Assembly: GCF_034259105.1 (NCBI RefSeq)
Contig: NZ_CP139478.1
Coordinates: 1,911,001-1,975,000 of the forward strand
Source of the DNA: Limosilactobacillus reuteri
GTDB taxonomy: Bacteria; Bacillota; Bacilli; Lactobacillales; Lactobacillaceae
DNA: 64,000 bases
Direction of reading: 5' to 3'
Made by a program: the position numbers and the translations under genes. Below are positions 18,983 through 28,354 of this stretch, piece by piece; the stretch's first letter is position 1; the number at the start of each line of letters is the position of its first letter. The notes under the pieces were generated by a model. That model worked only from the letters and a program-made list of their open reading frames with translations. It was not told the DNA's origin and did no database searches.

Positions 18983-19534
18983 TTATTCAGCAAAATAAGC
19001 CTTGATTTCCTTGTCTGACAAGTCAAACTTTCCTTTTATTTCTTTTTTGATTGTTGTTTCACCAATATTCAGCTCTCTCATTGCCAAAATAGATGTTTTA
19101 ATTATTGTCTGCTGATTTTCGTGTAGTTTTTGTTCTCTTTCTTGAATTAGCTGTTCTTTTTCTTTGAGTCGTTCCTGACCTTCTTTAATTTCACGTTTGC
19201 CTTCTAGGAGTTCCCGTTTGCCTTTCTGGAGCTCAAGTTTGCCATCCCGTATTTTACGTTCACCCTCACGAATCTTTTTCTCGCGCATTTCTTGATCCAT
19301 TTCATATACTGAACGTCGCATGTATTCCGACCTCCATTTCCGATTCCGCTTTACAACTGCTATTCTCTCCTTTAATTTTACGACAAGCGGATCGGTCGCT
19401 TCAACTTTTCGTTGGGCAATATCGTGGAGGTCAGCTACTTGCATCTCAATATCATAATCAAGCATCACTTTGTTGAAGATATAGTCATCGGCTAAGCCCG
19501 CCATCTCCCACTTTTTGCGCAAGAATTCATTCAT
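18983..19534 (-). CDS. Coiled-coil protein resembling an internally deleted Rpn/PD-(D/E)XK ORF
   Basis: A 183-residue protein. The first ~25 residues (LADDYIFNKVML) resemble the start of Rpn-family recombination-promoting nucleases. The segment KRNRKWRSEYMRR resembles their C-terminal region, but the ~150-residue nuclease core expected in between is missing. Residues ~85-140 are near-perfect heptads (IREGERK, IRDGKLE, LQKGKRE, LLEGKRE, IKEGQER), a long charged coiled coil. It is either a deletion derivative or a separate coiled-coil protein. The Rpn link is tentative. Confidence 0.55.
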   Translation of the reverse strand: MNEFLRKKWEMAGLADDYIFNKVMLDYDIEMQVADLHDIAQRKVEATDPLVVKLKERIAVVKRNRKWRSEYMRRSVYEMDQEMREKKIREGERKIRDGKLELQKGKRELLEGKREIKEGQERLKEKEQLIQEREQKLHENQQTIIKTSILAMRELNIGETTIKKEIKGKFDLSDKEIKAYFAE

Positions 19535-19760
19535 CCTTATATCCCCCCGTTAAATAGTTCTATAAAGATATATACGTAAAAGGCAAAGATTTGCACTTTT
19601 CTACTCAATATTTTTCCAATGTATCATTAATGCATATTAATAATGCTTTATCTTTTGGCTATGGATAAGATTCGACTATAATAGATAGTGAAAAGTAAAT
19701 CTTCTTTATTAGGTATTATCTATGGTATGTGTAGATAGGATGTTGAAAGGAAGTAATACT

Positions 19761-20045
19761 ATGTTCGACGTTATCTTTTGGATTCTTGCAATCTGGTTTG
19801 TAGTAAACGTTGTATGGATGTGGTTTGCCCTTAACAATCAAATTCTACAAAAGACATTCGCATGGATTAATGTATGTGCTATCGTAATTGGTTTTTGGGT
19901 ATACTACGGCATGACACACGACGGCAACGTACTTAATGGCTGGTTCCTTACGATGAATTGGGTCAACATTGCAATTGCTGCTATCCAATTCTACTTTGGT
20001 TATCGTGAAAATAACGTTACCCACAACGGTCACACAACCGCATGA
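19761..20045 (+). CDS. Small membrane protein (94 residues)
   Basis: A 94-residue protein with three hydrophobic segments (residues ~2-25, ~30-50, ~60-82) and a short polar tail with two His. ATG 19761 is chosen because AAAGGAAG lies seven bases upstream. It is unknown but probably real, given the clean ribosome site, typical codon use and the terminator directly after it. It is a single gene. Confidence 0.65.
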   Translation: MFDVIFWILAIWFVVNVVWMWFALNNQILQKTFAWINVCAIVIGFWVYYGMTHDGNVLNGWFLTMNWVNIAIAAIQFYFGYRENNVTHNGHTTA

Positions 20046-20066
20046 TTGATTTACTTTTCAATTACA

Positions 20067-20097
20067 GAGCTATGGCCTAGGGTCATGGTTCTTTTTT
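20067..20097 (+). terminator. Terminator after the small membrane protein
   Basis: GAGCTATGGCC (20067-20077) pairs with GGTCATGGTTC (20081-20091), with some G-T pairs, and TTTTTT follows. A second hairpin, CTGGTATGGA/TCCATGCCAG, lies at about 20121-20147. Confidence 0.7.
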
Positions 20098-20236
20098 AGT
20101 TTAAAAAATCGGGTATACACTTTCTGGTATGGATGGAGATTCCATGCCAGATTTTCTATACAAAAAAAGAGGACATTTGCTGTCCCCTCGTTATACAATC
20201 AATTCACCACAAAAATCATGAAAGAAGGTTAAACAA

Positions 20237-20428
20237 ATGTCCCATAACAATTCTATCCTAAACATTCTTAGAATTAAAGATAAAAATATTAAAATTATTT
20301 CTGTTGAAGAAGCTGAACATTCATCAAGCGTTACGTCCTCGACAATATCAATCTTTTTTTGGGGGGCATCAACGAAAAACGTTGCGGTAAATTTACGACA
20401 AACCTGCTTAAAAGTTAGGTTTCCATAG
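20237..20428 (+). pseudogene. Possible 5' remnant of an ISL3-type transposase
   Basis: The plus strand reads MSHNNSILNILRIKDKNIK, which resembles the first residues of ISL3-family transposases, after a ribosome site (GAAGG). Similarity stops after ~30 residues and no catalytic domain follows. The minus strand of ~20320-20460 is also open and reads YGNLTFKQVCRKFTATFFV, which I do not recognise. A minus-strand hairpin followed by seven T residues lies at 20165-20192. The whole stretch 20100-20640 looks like mobile-element debris. Confidence 0.35.
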
Positions 20429-20641
20429 CTCGAATAATCAATTATCTTTTCTACTCCACTTACATGAAACTCCTTAACAGCCGCAAGTCGTTAAACTAAT
20501 ATGTTAATTTTTTAACGCTTTCCTAGCAGTTGAAGGTTGAAGTTTGGCATTAGAGTTTATCAAGGTTTACTCAAATTATAAGCCCTGTACGCTACCGCAT
20601 TCACAAGTTCCTCTAGCTGAGTCCTGCAAATCATATCCACC

Positions 20642-21721
20642 CTACTTCTTCCCAAACAAAGCTGCAATCTTTGCCGCTACTTCGGGATCAAGATTATCGG
20701 CAAGCGTACTTTCATTTGATTTTTGTTCATTTTGCTGATTGGTGATCGTTTGCTTAAGGTCATCAATGACTGCTTGTTCACCAACTTCAATCGGATTAAC
20801 CGTTAATCGGCCACCTGCTGCATCAGCATGACCGCCACCATTAAAGTATTTTTCAGCAAATTTAGCCACATCTAACTTTCCGTTGCTTCGAAGTGACACG
20901 CTAACCGGACTGACTACCAAGGCCGCGTCAACTTCTGGATGTTGCACTAATAATTCGTGGGCAATCTCAGACTTATAGTCACTTGCATATACGACACCAA
21001 ATTTATGATCATCGATATCTGTAATTAAAACATCTTTCAAATGACTTTTAAGGTATTTTGCCCGCCGTTCGTTTAGGGTCCGAATTAACAGCCGATTTTC
21101 TTTCTGATATTGTTGCCAGCTGGTATTAAAAACATTTTGAACAAACTCTTCCGAATCTTGGAGAGGATAAAACCAAAAGAGTTGATCAAGATTATCGGCA
21201 TCAGTTCGTTCCTGCTCATTCATTTCTGGATCATTTTGCCAATCCCAAGTATCATATGCCCAAATTAATTCCACAAGATAAGCAAGGTCTGTTTGCCGTT
21301 GTTCATCAACCTTTGCAAAAGCCGATTGTTGTTTTAACCAATCCCATACCAAGCTTGTGGCACTTGGGTTAACTGTTGGATCAGCAGGTACGATACTATT
21401 GGCCGCATACTTTTGTCGTAGTTCCGCTTCACTTTCATGATGGTCAAAGACAAGCCAATGATTAGCGAACCGTTCATTCAATAGTTTGAATGTATAATCG
21501 CTATCCGGCGTCATGTCCATGATATAAACATCTGTAAATCGCCCTACTTCCGCTGTTTGCATCCATCGACTTAATTCTTCATCGATTCGTCCAGCGCCAC
21601 AGTTTGTCATCTCAAATTCTGCATCTTCAAACATTACTGGTTGTAGTGTTTTTAATAATAATGGAGCCCCGAATCCATCTAAATCATTGTGGGAAAATAA
21701 TTTTATTAACCGTTGTGCCAT
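20642..21721 (-). CDS. DHH-family phosphoesterase (NrnB-like)
   Basis: A 359-residue DHH/DHHA1 phosphoesterase. The metal-binding motifs are FSHNDLDGFG (residues ~8-17), MDMTPD and VFDHHESE. The C-terminal DHHA1 substrate motif is GGGHADAAGG. The HNDLDG start resembles Bacillus NrnB, which degrades nano-RNA or cyclic-dinucleotide products from the 3' end. ATG 21721 follows GAGGATC; a TTG five codons upstream falls before that site. It is a single gene, divergent from the DUF2325 gene. The exact substrate is not fixed by sequence. Confidence 0.88.
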   Translation of the reverse strand: MAQRLIKLFSHNDLDGFGAPLLLKTLQPVMFEDAEFEMTNCGAGRIDEELSRWMQTAEVGRFTDVYIMDMTPDSDYTFKLLNERFANHWLVFDHHESEAELRQKYAANSIVPADPTVNPSATSLVWDWLKQQSAFAKVDEQRQTDLAYLVELIWAYDTWDWQNDPEMNEQERTDADNLDQLFWFYPLQDSEEFVQNVFNTSWQQYQKENRLLIRTLNERRAKYLKSHLKDVLITDIDDHKFGVVYASDYKSEIAHELLVQHPEVDAALVVSPVSVSLRSNGKLDVAKFAEKYFNGGGHADAAGGRLTVNPIEVGEQAVIDDLKQTITNQQNEQKSNESTLADNLDPEVAAKIAALFGKK

Positions 21722-21856
21722 TTTCGATCCTCGCAATTCTGATTTTGTTTCTTATTATACCGTAGAAAATCGGCTAAACCACACTTAATTACTGACATCG
21801 CACTAACGAACTGCTATCATTGAAATTAGTAACTTATTTTAAGAAAGGAAAATAAT

Positions 21857-23092
21857 ATGGAAGTTTATGATTATCGTCAAGAATTAATTGACCTCTTAAA
21901 TAATACCGCTGATGATCCGCAAAGCTTACTGCAGACACAGCGGAGTCTTACCACCATTCTTAATATTTTAAATCATTATCAAAAAAGCAAACCCGTTAAA
22001 CAAAATGCACCACGGTTTGTTCAACGCAAAATTCAATCGTCAAACGAGTTACCTCCGCAAGCACGCAAAACATTGAAGTCACTGCTTACTGGACCAGCGA
22101 ATGACGAAGAAAAATCAACATCAATGGTAAAACCTGTTGCATCTTCTTCAGTTGAAGCACCAAAAGAAATCACCGAAGAAGAACGCCTAGCAGCAGACAA
22201 TCGTTATTTGGTACACCGGAAATTAAGCGGCGCCGAGATTAACCACCGTTATTATCCAGAAGCAATTCTGCATGCATTACCATTTCCTGTTGAGGATGGG
22301 GATATTGCTCAACTAGACTATGAACAAAAAGTCCGTGGTCTTCCAGTTATTCGGCGGATCACCGGTGACCACCTTAGCGATTACACCCCTGAAAAAGTCA
22401 ATGTGATTGAATATGGTGAATTAAAACGTGTCCCCGGTTCTGATGTCCTTCAACTGAGTAAAACAATTAAAGGTAATTCAATCGTTGACGAAGCGCCAGA
22501 GAATACCATCGTAATTGATCCCTTTAAGTACCCGGGTCGTGATATTAAGCCTGGAATGGTTATTGATTTTGCCTACTATGATCGAGGAAATGGCTTAACT
22601 GATGCCAAAGATGGCGCAATTCGCTGGATCCATGAAAAGCAAGATTATGACACAACCAAGCAACCAGCTAAACCAAAAGTTGTTAAAAAGCCTGCTAATC
22701 CTCGTCATGATTATGAAAAGAAACTTGATTATGACCTCCATCAACGAAAGGTACTTGTTATTACCGGAATCCGCAGCAAGGTTAAAGGCCTTAAACCAGT
22801 CGTCGATAAACACCACGGTCTGTTCCGCGGATTAGATGCCTCGGCAGAAGAAAAAGTTTCTAGCAGTAAACTAAAACGTGAAATTCGGGATGCGGACTTT
22901 GTGATTGTCTGCATCGATGCAATTCACCATCGAATTAGTCAACTCGCCAACCATCACGCTAAACGATATGAGAAGCCACTCGCCATTGCAAATGTTACTT
23001 CTAATACTGCTGTTGAGCGAGCCATTGCCCGGGCATTAAATGGTGATCCTGCATACGCCGAAAGCAGCGAAGATTTGAAAAATTATAAATAA
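21857..23092 (+). CDS. DUF2325-domain protein with long N-terminal extension
   Basis: A 411-residue cytoplasmic protein. The C-terminal ~95 residues (from KVLVITGIRSK through KPLAIAN) fit DUF2325, a Rossmann-like domain of unknown function. The first ~300 residues include a helical head (residues 1-50), a Ser/Pro-rich linker (~95-125) and an unrecognised beta-rich middle. ATG 21857 follows AAGGAAAA. It lies just before the brnQ T-box but has its own promoter region. Function unknown. Confidence 0.7.
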   Translation: MEVYDYRQELIDLLNNTADDPQSLLQTQRSLTTILNILNHYQKSKPVKQNAPRFVQRKIQSSNELPPQARKTLKSLLTGPANDEEKSTSMVKPVASSSVEAPKEITEEERLAADNRYLVHRKLSGAEINHRYYPEAILHALPFPVEDGDIAQLDYEQKVRGLPVIRRITGDHLSDYTPEKVNVIEYGELKRVPGSDVLQLSKTIKGNSIVDEAPENTIVIDPFKYPGRDIKPGMVIDFAYYDRGNGLTDAKDGAIRWIHEKQDYDTTKQPAKPKVVKKPANPRHDYEKKLDYDLHQRKVLVITGIRSKVKGLKPVVDKHHGLFRGLDASAEEKVSSSKLKREIRDADFVIVCIDAIHHRISQLANHHAKRYEKPLAIANVTSNTAVERAIARALNGDPAYAESSEDLKNYK

Positions 23093-23165
23093 TTTTTAAT
23101 TTACTGTTGACTTTTATGAGAAATCAGTTAGTATTAATAACAACAATTTAATTATTCGATCGCAA

Positions 23166-23425
23166 TGAGAAAGAAGAGTATGTTAGACGATAGCTTCAGC
23201 GAGTCTCGTTTGGTGTGAGGAGACAGTTTTAACTCTAACTGAAAATCACTTTCGAGTCTACAGCTTAAATACCAGTAAGCTGTAGTGGTTACACCCATTA
23301 TCGTGTCAGCGTATCGCCATTACGGCCGTACGTGTGAGGTATTGTTAGCAATAGCAGTACAATGATAGGGTGGTACCACGCTCAGCGTCCCTTAGCCAGT
23401 TTGGCTAAGGGACTTTTTTGTTGGG
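23166..23425 (+). promoter_or_regulatory. T-box leader, isoleucine specifier
   Basis: A tRNA-sensing T-box riboswitch controlling brnQ. A candidate promoter (TTGACT at 23107) precedes it. The specifier loop, between stems GTTAGA/TCTAAC and GAAAG/CTTTC, reads TGAAAATCA with codon ATC (Ile) at 23245-23247. The T-box core AGGGTGGTACCACG is at 23367-23380. The TGGT bulge matches tRNAs with A73, as expected for tRNA-Ile. The terminator GTCCCTTAGCC/GGCTAAGGGAC followed by TTTTTT ends at ~23420. Uncharged tRNA-Ile should allow readthrough. Confidence 0.9.
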
Positions 23426-23446
23426 ATCAGATTAGGAGGAGAAAAC

Positions 23447-24832
23447 ATGCAAGATTTAACATCGCGCAAGTTAACATTTAAAAACTATTTAGTTGTTGCA
23501 TCATTGCTTTTCGGTTTATTCTTTGGGGCCGGAAACTTGATTTTCCCGTTACACCTTGGTCAATTAGCTGGTAGTCATTGGGGACCAGCTGCAGTTGGCT
23601 TTCTGATTACTGGAGTTCTTTTACCACTTCTATCAGTTCTCGCCGTTGCTGTTACGCGTGCAGAAGGGGTCTTTGATATCGGTCGTCCACTTGGCGTCGG
23701 TTTTGCCTTAGTATTCATGGTTCTTATCCACGCTACGATCGGTCCATTATTCGGTACACCACGGACTGCTACTGTTTCATTCACAGTTGGGCTTGCCCCA
23801 TTCGTTGATAAACAATATCAATCCCTTGCCTTGCTATTATTCTCAGCTTTATTCTTCGGGGCAGCCTTCCTCTTCTCATACCGGGAAAATGATATCCTAG
23901 CTAATATCGGAAAAGTATTAAATCCCGTCTTCTTAGCCCTTTTATTCCTTGTCTTTGTTGTTGGTTTCGCTCGTCCGCTTGGTAACCCTGCTACCGCACC
24001 TACAACTAGCGCTTATGTTCACGGCGCGCTCACTAACGGGTTCCTTGAAGGATACAACACTATGGATGCTCTTGCCGGTCTTGCATTTGGGGTAACAGTG
24101 GTAACCGCCGTTCGTTCTATGGGACAACGGTCAGCAAAAGATGTATCCAAAGTTGTTGCAAAAGCTGGTGTCCTCTCAATGGGTGCCGTTGCTTTTATCT
24201 ACTTATTACTAATCCTTCTTGGCACAATGTCTCTTGGTCGTTTCAAGGTTTCCCCAGATGGTGGAGTTGCCTTTAACCAATTAGTTAATGCTTATGCCGG
24301 TGCATTCGGACAAGTTGTATTAGCATTCTTGTTAACTGTCACTTGTTTAACGACGGCTGTTGGTTTAGTTGCTGCTTTTGCTCAAGACTTCCATAAGCAC
24401 TTTCCAAAAGTTAGCTACCATGCATGGCTTGCCCTCAGTTGTCTCGCCTCTTTCCTTACTGCTAATTTTGGCTTAGATCAAATCATCGCTTGGTCAACGC
24501 CAATGTTAATGTTCCTTTACCCATTATCAATGGTGCTTATCCTTTTATCTGTGACATTACCACTCTTTAACCGTGATGGCGTTGTCTACTTCTTCGTGGT
24601 CCTTTTCACCGTTGTACCAGCTCTCGGTGATATGGTTGTTGCTTTCCCAGCGGTTGTTAGCCAAAGTTCATTTGGTTTATCTGTTGCCGCTTTGCGAAAT
24701 AACTTACCACTTGCAAGTATGGGATTATCCTGGCTTGTTCCAGCACTTGTCGGCTTAGTCCTTGGTCTCTTAGTTCACTGGTACCGTCATCAACGGGTTG
24801 CTTCCACCAGTATGCAAAGCGAAGTACATTAA
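23447..24832 (+). CDS. brnQ: Branched-chain amino acid:cation symporter BrnQ
   Basis: A 461-residue carrier with ~12 transmembrane segments that imports Leu, Ile and Val with Na+ or H+. Family motifs include LLFGLFFGAGNLIFPLHLGQ near the N-terminus and GPLFGTPRTATVSF around residue 105. AGGAGG lies just before ATG 23447. Regulation is through the Ile T-box leader upstream, which ties uptake to isoleucine starvation. It is a single gene with a bidirectional terminator after it. Confidence 0.95.
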   Translation: MQDLTSRKLTFKNYLVVASLLFGLFFGAGNLIFPLHLGQLAGSHWGPAAVGFLITGVLLPLLSVLAVAVTRAEGVFDIGRPLGVGFALVFMVLIHATIGPLFGTPRTATVSFTVGLAPFVDKQYQSLALLLFSALFFGAAFLFSYRENDILANIGKVLNPVFLALLFLVFVVGFARPLGNPATAPTTSAYVHGALTNGFLEGYNTMDALAGLAFGVTVVTAVRSMGQRSAKDVSKVVAKAGVLSMGAVAFIYLLLILLGTMSLGRFKVSPDGGVAFNQLVNAYAGAFGQVVLAFLLTVTCLTTAVGLVAAFAQDFHKHFPKVSYHAWLALSCLASFLTANFGLDQIIAWSTPMLMFLYPLSMVLILLSVTLPLFNRDGVVYFFVVLFTVVPALGDMVVAFPAVVSQSSFGLSVAALRNNLPLASMGLSWLVPALVGLVLGLLVHWYRHQRVASTSMQSEVH

Positions 24833-24850
24833 TAAGTGTTTTATAGGTTA

Positions 24851-24900
24851 AAAAAGCGTGAGAAATAGCTCATTACAAGAGTCGTTTCTCACGCTTTTAA
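24851..24900. terminator. Bidirectional terminator after brnQ
   Basis: AAAAGCGTGAGAAA pairs with TTTCTCACGCTTTT over 14 bases. It lies between convergent brnQ and the decayed glucosaminidase gene. Confidence 0.85.
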
Positions 24901-24904
24901 ATTA

Positions 24905-25498
24905 TTATTTAACATTATCGTATTGAGCAAGATTAAACTTCATAATCGCATAGATCAGCTTGCTGGCATAATCTGGATCGGTTGCGTAACCATTCCGCTG
25001 TAATTCGTAAGCTGCCTGTTAATAAGTTTTCGCTGTTTGTACCCCATGGAAACGTGCATGATTATCAGCAGTTCCATTTACAATGAGCAATGTGTGCGCA
25101 TTAATTGAATCAGCCCAGCTATTGTAAACCGTAAAGTATTGTTTTACTTGAACATTTTTACCACGAATATTTTCGGTAGTATACATTTGAACCTTTTCGT
25201 CGTCACTATTAGCCTTAATTCCAAATAAGTTATTGTATTTATTTGCTAACCGGCTCCGACCCCAGTTAGATTCAAGTCCTGCTTGTGCAATCGTAATGCT
25301 AGCCGGGATATGATATTTCTTCTGTTCACGTTGAGCAGCTGGTGCAATCTGACGAACAAATTCATTGACGGTTATATCTGGTGGGTGAGTCTCACGTTGA
25401 ATTTGAGGAGATTCGTGGATAATAATCGCCACAATCCCAAATAAAATAATCAAAAACGCAAGCACACTTCCACAAATGATTTTTGTTCCTTTTTTCAT
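24905..25498 (-). pseudogene. Glucosaminidase-domain peptidoglycan hydrolase with in-frame stop
   Basis: The minus strand encodes a secreted N-acetylglucosaminidase (LytF/FlgJ-like, GH73). An N-terminal anchor segment (residues ~5-28) is followed by the domain with AQAGLESNWGRSRLA (catalytic Glu), YNNLFGIKA and FTVYNSWADSI. A TAA at 25019-25021 interrupts it near the end; the same frame continues QAAYELQRNGYATDPDYASKL to a second stop at 24905. A CAA to TAA change explains it. The truncated product keeps the catalytic Glu but loses the last ~37 residues, so residual activity is possible though unlikely. Confidence 0.85.
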
Positions 25499-25574
25499 GA
25501 TGTGTCTTTCCTTTTTATGAATTTGACGCTATTATAACCACTTCACCATGAGAAAGCGAGAATTTACAATGATC

Positions 25575-26354
25575 TTATTTACTTTTAAGCTCATTTTTAT
25601 AGTTATTAAAGTATTTACTATCACTCATCTTCAATTTAGGAAAGCTCTTGATTAGTCGGCGATGGTTCCAGCTTAGTTGCTTACCAGCTCCCTCTTTGTT
25701 TAGATGTTGAGCAAAGTGCCGTTGCCAATCTTGAAGGTGATCTTTAATTGCCACTTTATCCTTAGGAGCCGCTTTTTCAAGTCGATTCAGCAGTTTCTTT
25801 CGATAAGCGGCTGCTCGTTCATCCCATTGCTGAGTTGTAATATGGAATTTTTCCACACTAATAACGCTGAGGATAGTGTCAGTTCCCATCACGAGGACAA
25901 TAATTAAGGCAAGCATCCCGTGAGTCCATGATTCTTCCCAGTTAATAATCCGCTGAATAACTGGCTGAACAAACTTAACCAGCAAGACAACGCCAATCCC
26001 CCAGAAAAATGAAATTTGGGGAGCAACTCTTCCTTGAATGTTTCCTTTTAGATGCGAATAGTTCCATAACTTCATATGAAAAAGTTTTTCGAGCAGCCAA
26101 CTTGCTACATATTCAAAGATTGAAGCCACAATAAAACCTACTACAAATAGCAGAAAAATATTCTCTTGGAACGGATAGGTAGTAATCAAGATCGTCGTAA
26201 CAGCAAATCCATACACCGGACAATAAGGGCCAAATAAGAATCCACGGTAGGCAAAATGATGGTCCTTAATTGAACAGTAACAAGTTTCCCATAGCCAGCC
26301 AATAAATGAATAGGTAAAAAATAAGACAATGATTTCAGAAATTGAATAGGGCAC
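25575..26354 (-). CDS. Membrane protein of the ABC_trans_CmpB family
   Basis: A 259-residue protein with about six transmembrane segments and a basic C-terminal tail. FFTYSFIGWLWETCYCSI, YRGFLFGPYCPVYGFAV and the later WNYSHLKGNIQGRV are the family signature (often labelled putative ABC transporter permease). Despite the label, no ATPase partner is adjacent, and the function is unknown. GTG 26354 is the start, with AAAGGAGG eight bases upstream. Confidence 0.82.
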   Translation of the reverse strand: MPYSISEIIVLFFTYSFIGWLWETCYCSIKDHHFAYRGFLFGPYCPVYGFAVTTILITTYPFQENIFLLFVVGFIVASIFEYVASWLLEKLFHMKLWNYSHLKGNIQGRVAPQISFFWGIGVVLLVKFVQPVIQRIINWEESWTHGMLALIIVLVMGTDTILSVISVEKFHITTQQWDERAAAYRKKLLNRLEKAAPKDKVAIKDHLQDWQRHFAQHLNKEGAGKQLSWNHRRLIKSFPKLKMSDSKYFNNYKNELKSK

Positions 26355-26394
26355 TCGTTTCCCCTCCTTTTTGAATTCATTGTCTCATATATTT

Positions 26395-27936
26395 CTATTT
26401 CAAGCTAAGTTTTTCAACGTTAAGGATCTTATCAAGCCATCCTTCAAAGAATCCTTGTTCGTGACTAACTAAAATTAAATTTCCCGGGAAATCTTGCAGA
26501 GCTTTCTTCAAACCTTCCTTAGTTTCATCATCCAGGTGATTTGTCGGTTCGTCCATGATGAGGAAATTACATGGGGTTAATTCAAGGATTGCCAATTTAA
26601 CTTTTGTCTGCTCTCCCCCAGACAAAAGGTTCATTTCCTTCATCGTGTTGGCGGCGTTAATCCCTGCCCGCGCCAACTTTGTCCGAATCGTCCGTGGCTG
26701 CATCGTTGGGAACATATTTTGAATTGTTTGCAGTGGTGTAAGAGTTGGGTCATCCCATCCCAAATCTTGATCAAAGTAATTTATCCGGGCCGATGGGGAG
26801 AAGGTTGCTGTTCCGCCCAACGCTGGAATTTTCTTTAAAATTGATTTAATCAAAGTCGACTTACCAACCCCGTTAAATCCGGTGAACAATAATTTTTCAC
26901 CCATTGTCATTGAGAAAGTTACCGGTGCCAGTAGTGGTCGATTGTAACCAACTGACAATTTTTCTACCCGCAGCGCATTCGCTGATCCGGTATTTTCATA
27001 CGGAAAATGGAAAGTTGCTTTTAAATTATCTTCGGGTGGATCAATCTTTTTCATCCGCGCAAGCATTTTTTCCCGTGACTTAGCCATAGTCGATTTTGAA
27101 CCAGCTTTGTTTTTCCGAATAAACCGTTGCGCCTTTTCAATCACTACTTGCTGCTTCTCATATTCCCGCTCTTGGGCTTCCTTGCGCTCTTCCTTTTGGC
27201 GCATCGCTTGCTGGAAGCTTCCCCGGTACTTAGTGATTTTGCCAAATGATACATCACAGATGGTATTCGTGACTTGTTCAAGGAAGTCATAGTCATGCGA
27301 GATAATCATTGCGGCACCATCAAAATCATTAAGATAGTCAATCAGCCATTCAATATGGGCCGTATCAAGGTAGTTCGTCGGTTCGTCTAGTAAAATGACA
27401 TCTGGCTTTTCTAGTAACATCTTCGCCAGGATTATCTTTGACCGCTGTCCCCCGCTCATCTCAGAGACAACATGATCCTTACCAATATCAGTTAATCCTA
27501 AACCGTTCATTACCCGCTCTACTTCCGTTTCAATTTCATAGAAGTTATTAGCATCGAGTTTTTCTTGAATTCGGCCTGCTTTGGTGAGGAGCTCATCATC
27601 CATCTTTTCTGCATAATCCGCATAAAGCTTATTCATCTGGTCATTAAGTTGATAAAGTTCCGTGAAAGCAGTATGAAGGAAGTCAATCAAGGTCATCCCC
27701 GCTGGAATATCAACGTACTGGTCTAAATAGCCAATCTTGACTCCTTTTTGCCATTTGATAGTGCCATCGACCGGGAGGGTTTTCCCGATCAGAATCTTAA
27801 TCAAGGTACTCTTCCCGGCACCATTTTGCCCGACAATTCCCATGTGTTCGTGCTTTTCTAGTTGAAAGCTGGCATCTTCATAGAGCTTTTTATCGGCATA
27901 GCTCATTGTCAAGCCTTCAACATCTAATACTGCCAT
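26395..27936 (-). CDS. ABC-F family ATPase
   Basis: A 513-residue protein with two ABC domains and no membrane span, typical of ABC-F translation factors that act at the ribosomal E site. Domain 1 has GQNGAGKST, MSGGQRSKIILAK and LLDEPTNYLD. The linker (~240-310) is basic and helical. Domain 2 has GFNGVGKST, LLSGGEQTKVKLA and LIMDEPTNHLD. Length and layout resemble YbiT/EttA-type members rather than long antibiotic-resistance members. GGAGAG lies just before ATG 27936. It is a single gene. Confidence 0.92.
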   Translation of the reverse strand: MAVLDVEGLTMSYADKKLYEDASFQLEKHEHMGIVGQNGAGKSTLIKILIGKTLPVDGTIKWQKGVKIGYLDQYVDIPAGMTLIDFLHTAFTELYQLNDQMNKLYADYAEKMDDELLTKAGRIQEKLDANNFYEIETEVERVMNGLGLTDIGKDHVVSEMSGGQRSKIILAKMLLEKPDVILLDEPTNYLDTAHIEWLIDYLNDFDGAAMIISHDYDFLEQVTNTICDVSFGKITKYRGSFQQAMRQKEERKEAQEREYEKQQVVIEKAQRFIRKNKAGSKSTMAKSREKMLARMKKIDPPEDNLKATFHFPYENTGSANALRVEKLSVGYNRPLLAPVTFSMTMGEKLLFTGFNGVGKSTLIKSILKKIPALGGTATFSPSARINYFDQDLGWDDPTLTPLQTIQNMFPTMQPRTIRTKLARAGINAANTMKEMNLLSGGEQTKVKLAILELTPCNFLIMDEPTNHLDDETKEGLKKALQDFPGNLILVSHEQGFFEGWLDKILNVEKLSLK

Positions 27937-28135
27937 TCTATTCTCTCCTCTTTTTCTTACTTATTACGAGCCAAAACTGCTATCCATACTATCATATTTT
28001 AGGTACGAGCTTCAATTTATTGGGATAATTACAATAATGTCACGTGTCTGTCGTCTCTTTGTCATAAAATTGTCGTTGTCATCGTCACTAAAAATAAGTA
28101 TTCTAGGATAAAAATTACTAAGGCAGGGAAAATCC

Positions 28136-28204
28136 ATGATTAACAATCAAATCAAAAAGCTAAGAATTGAAAAAGGATTATCACAGGTTATTACAACAAT
28201 TTAA
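28136..28204 (+). pseudogene. Beheaded XRE helix-turn-helix remnant
   Basis: A 22-codon ORF, MINNQIKKLRIEKGLSQ followed by five unrelated residues and a stop. The first 17 residues are the start of a Cro/CI HTH domain, so this is the 5' stub of a regulator whose rest has been deleted. It lies in the long upstream region (27937-28354) of the NlpC/P60 gene, which otherwise holds an AAGATAT/ATATCTT hairpin (~28231-28250) and no gene. Confidence 0.5.
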
Positions 28205-28354
28205 CAATTATGTAACAACCGCCACCCTTAAGATATTTTTCATATCTTCTTCACAATATCATCATATAGTAAAAGAGTGCACAAATTAGTTGCATGCATA
28301 AAAGAAAAACAAATAATAATTCAGGAGTGAATAATTATCGCTAAGAAAAAAACA

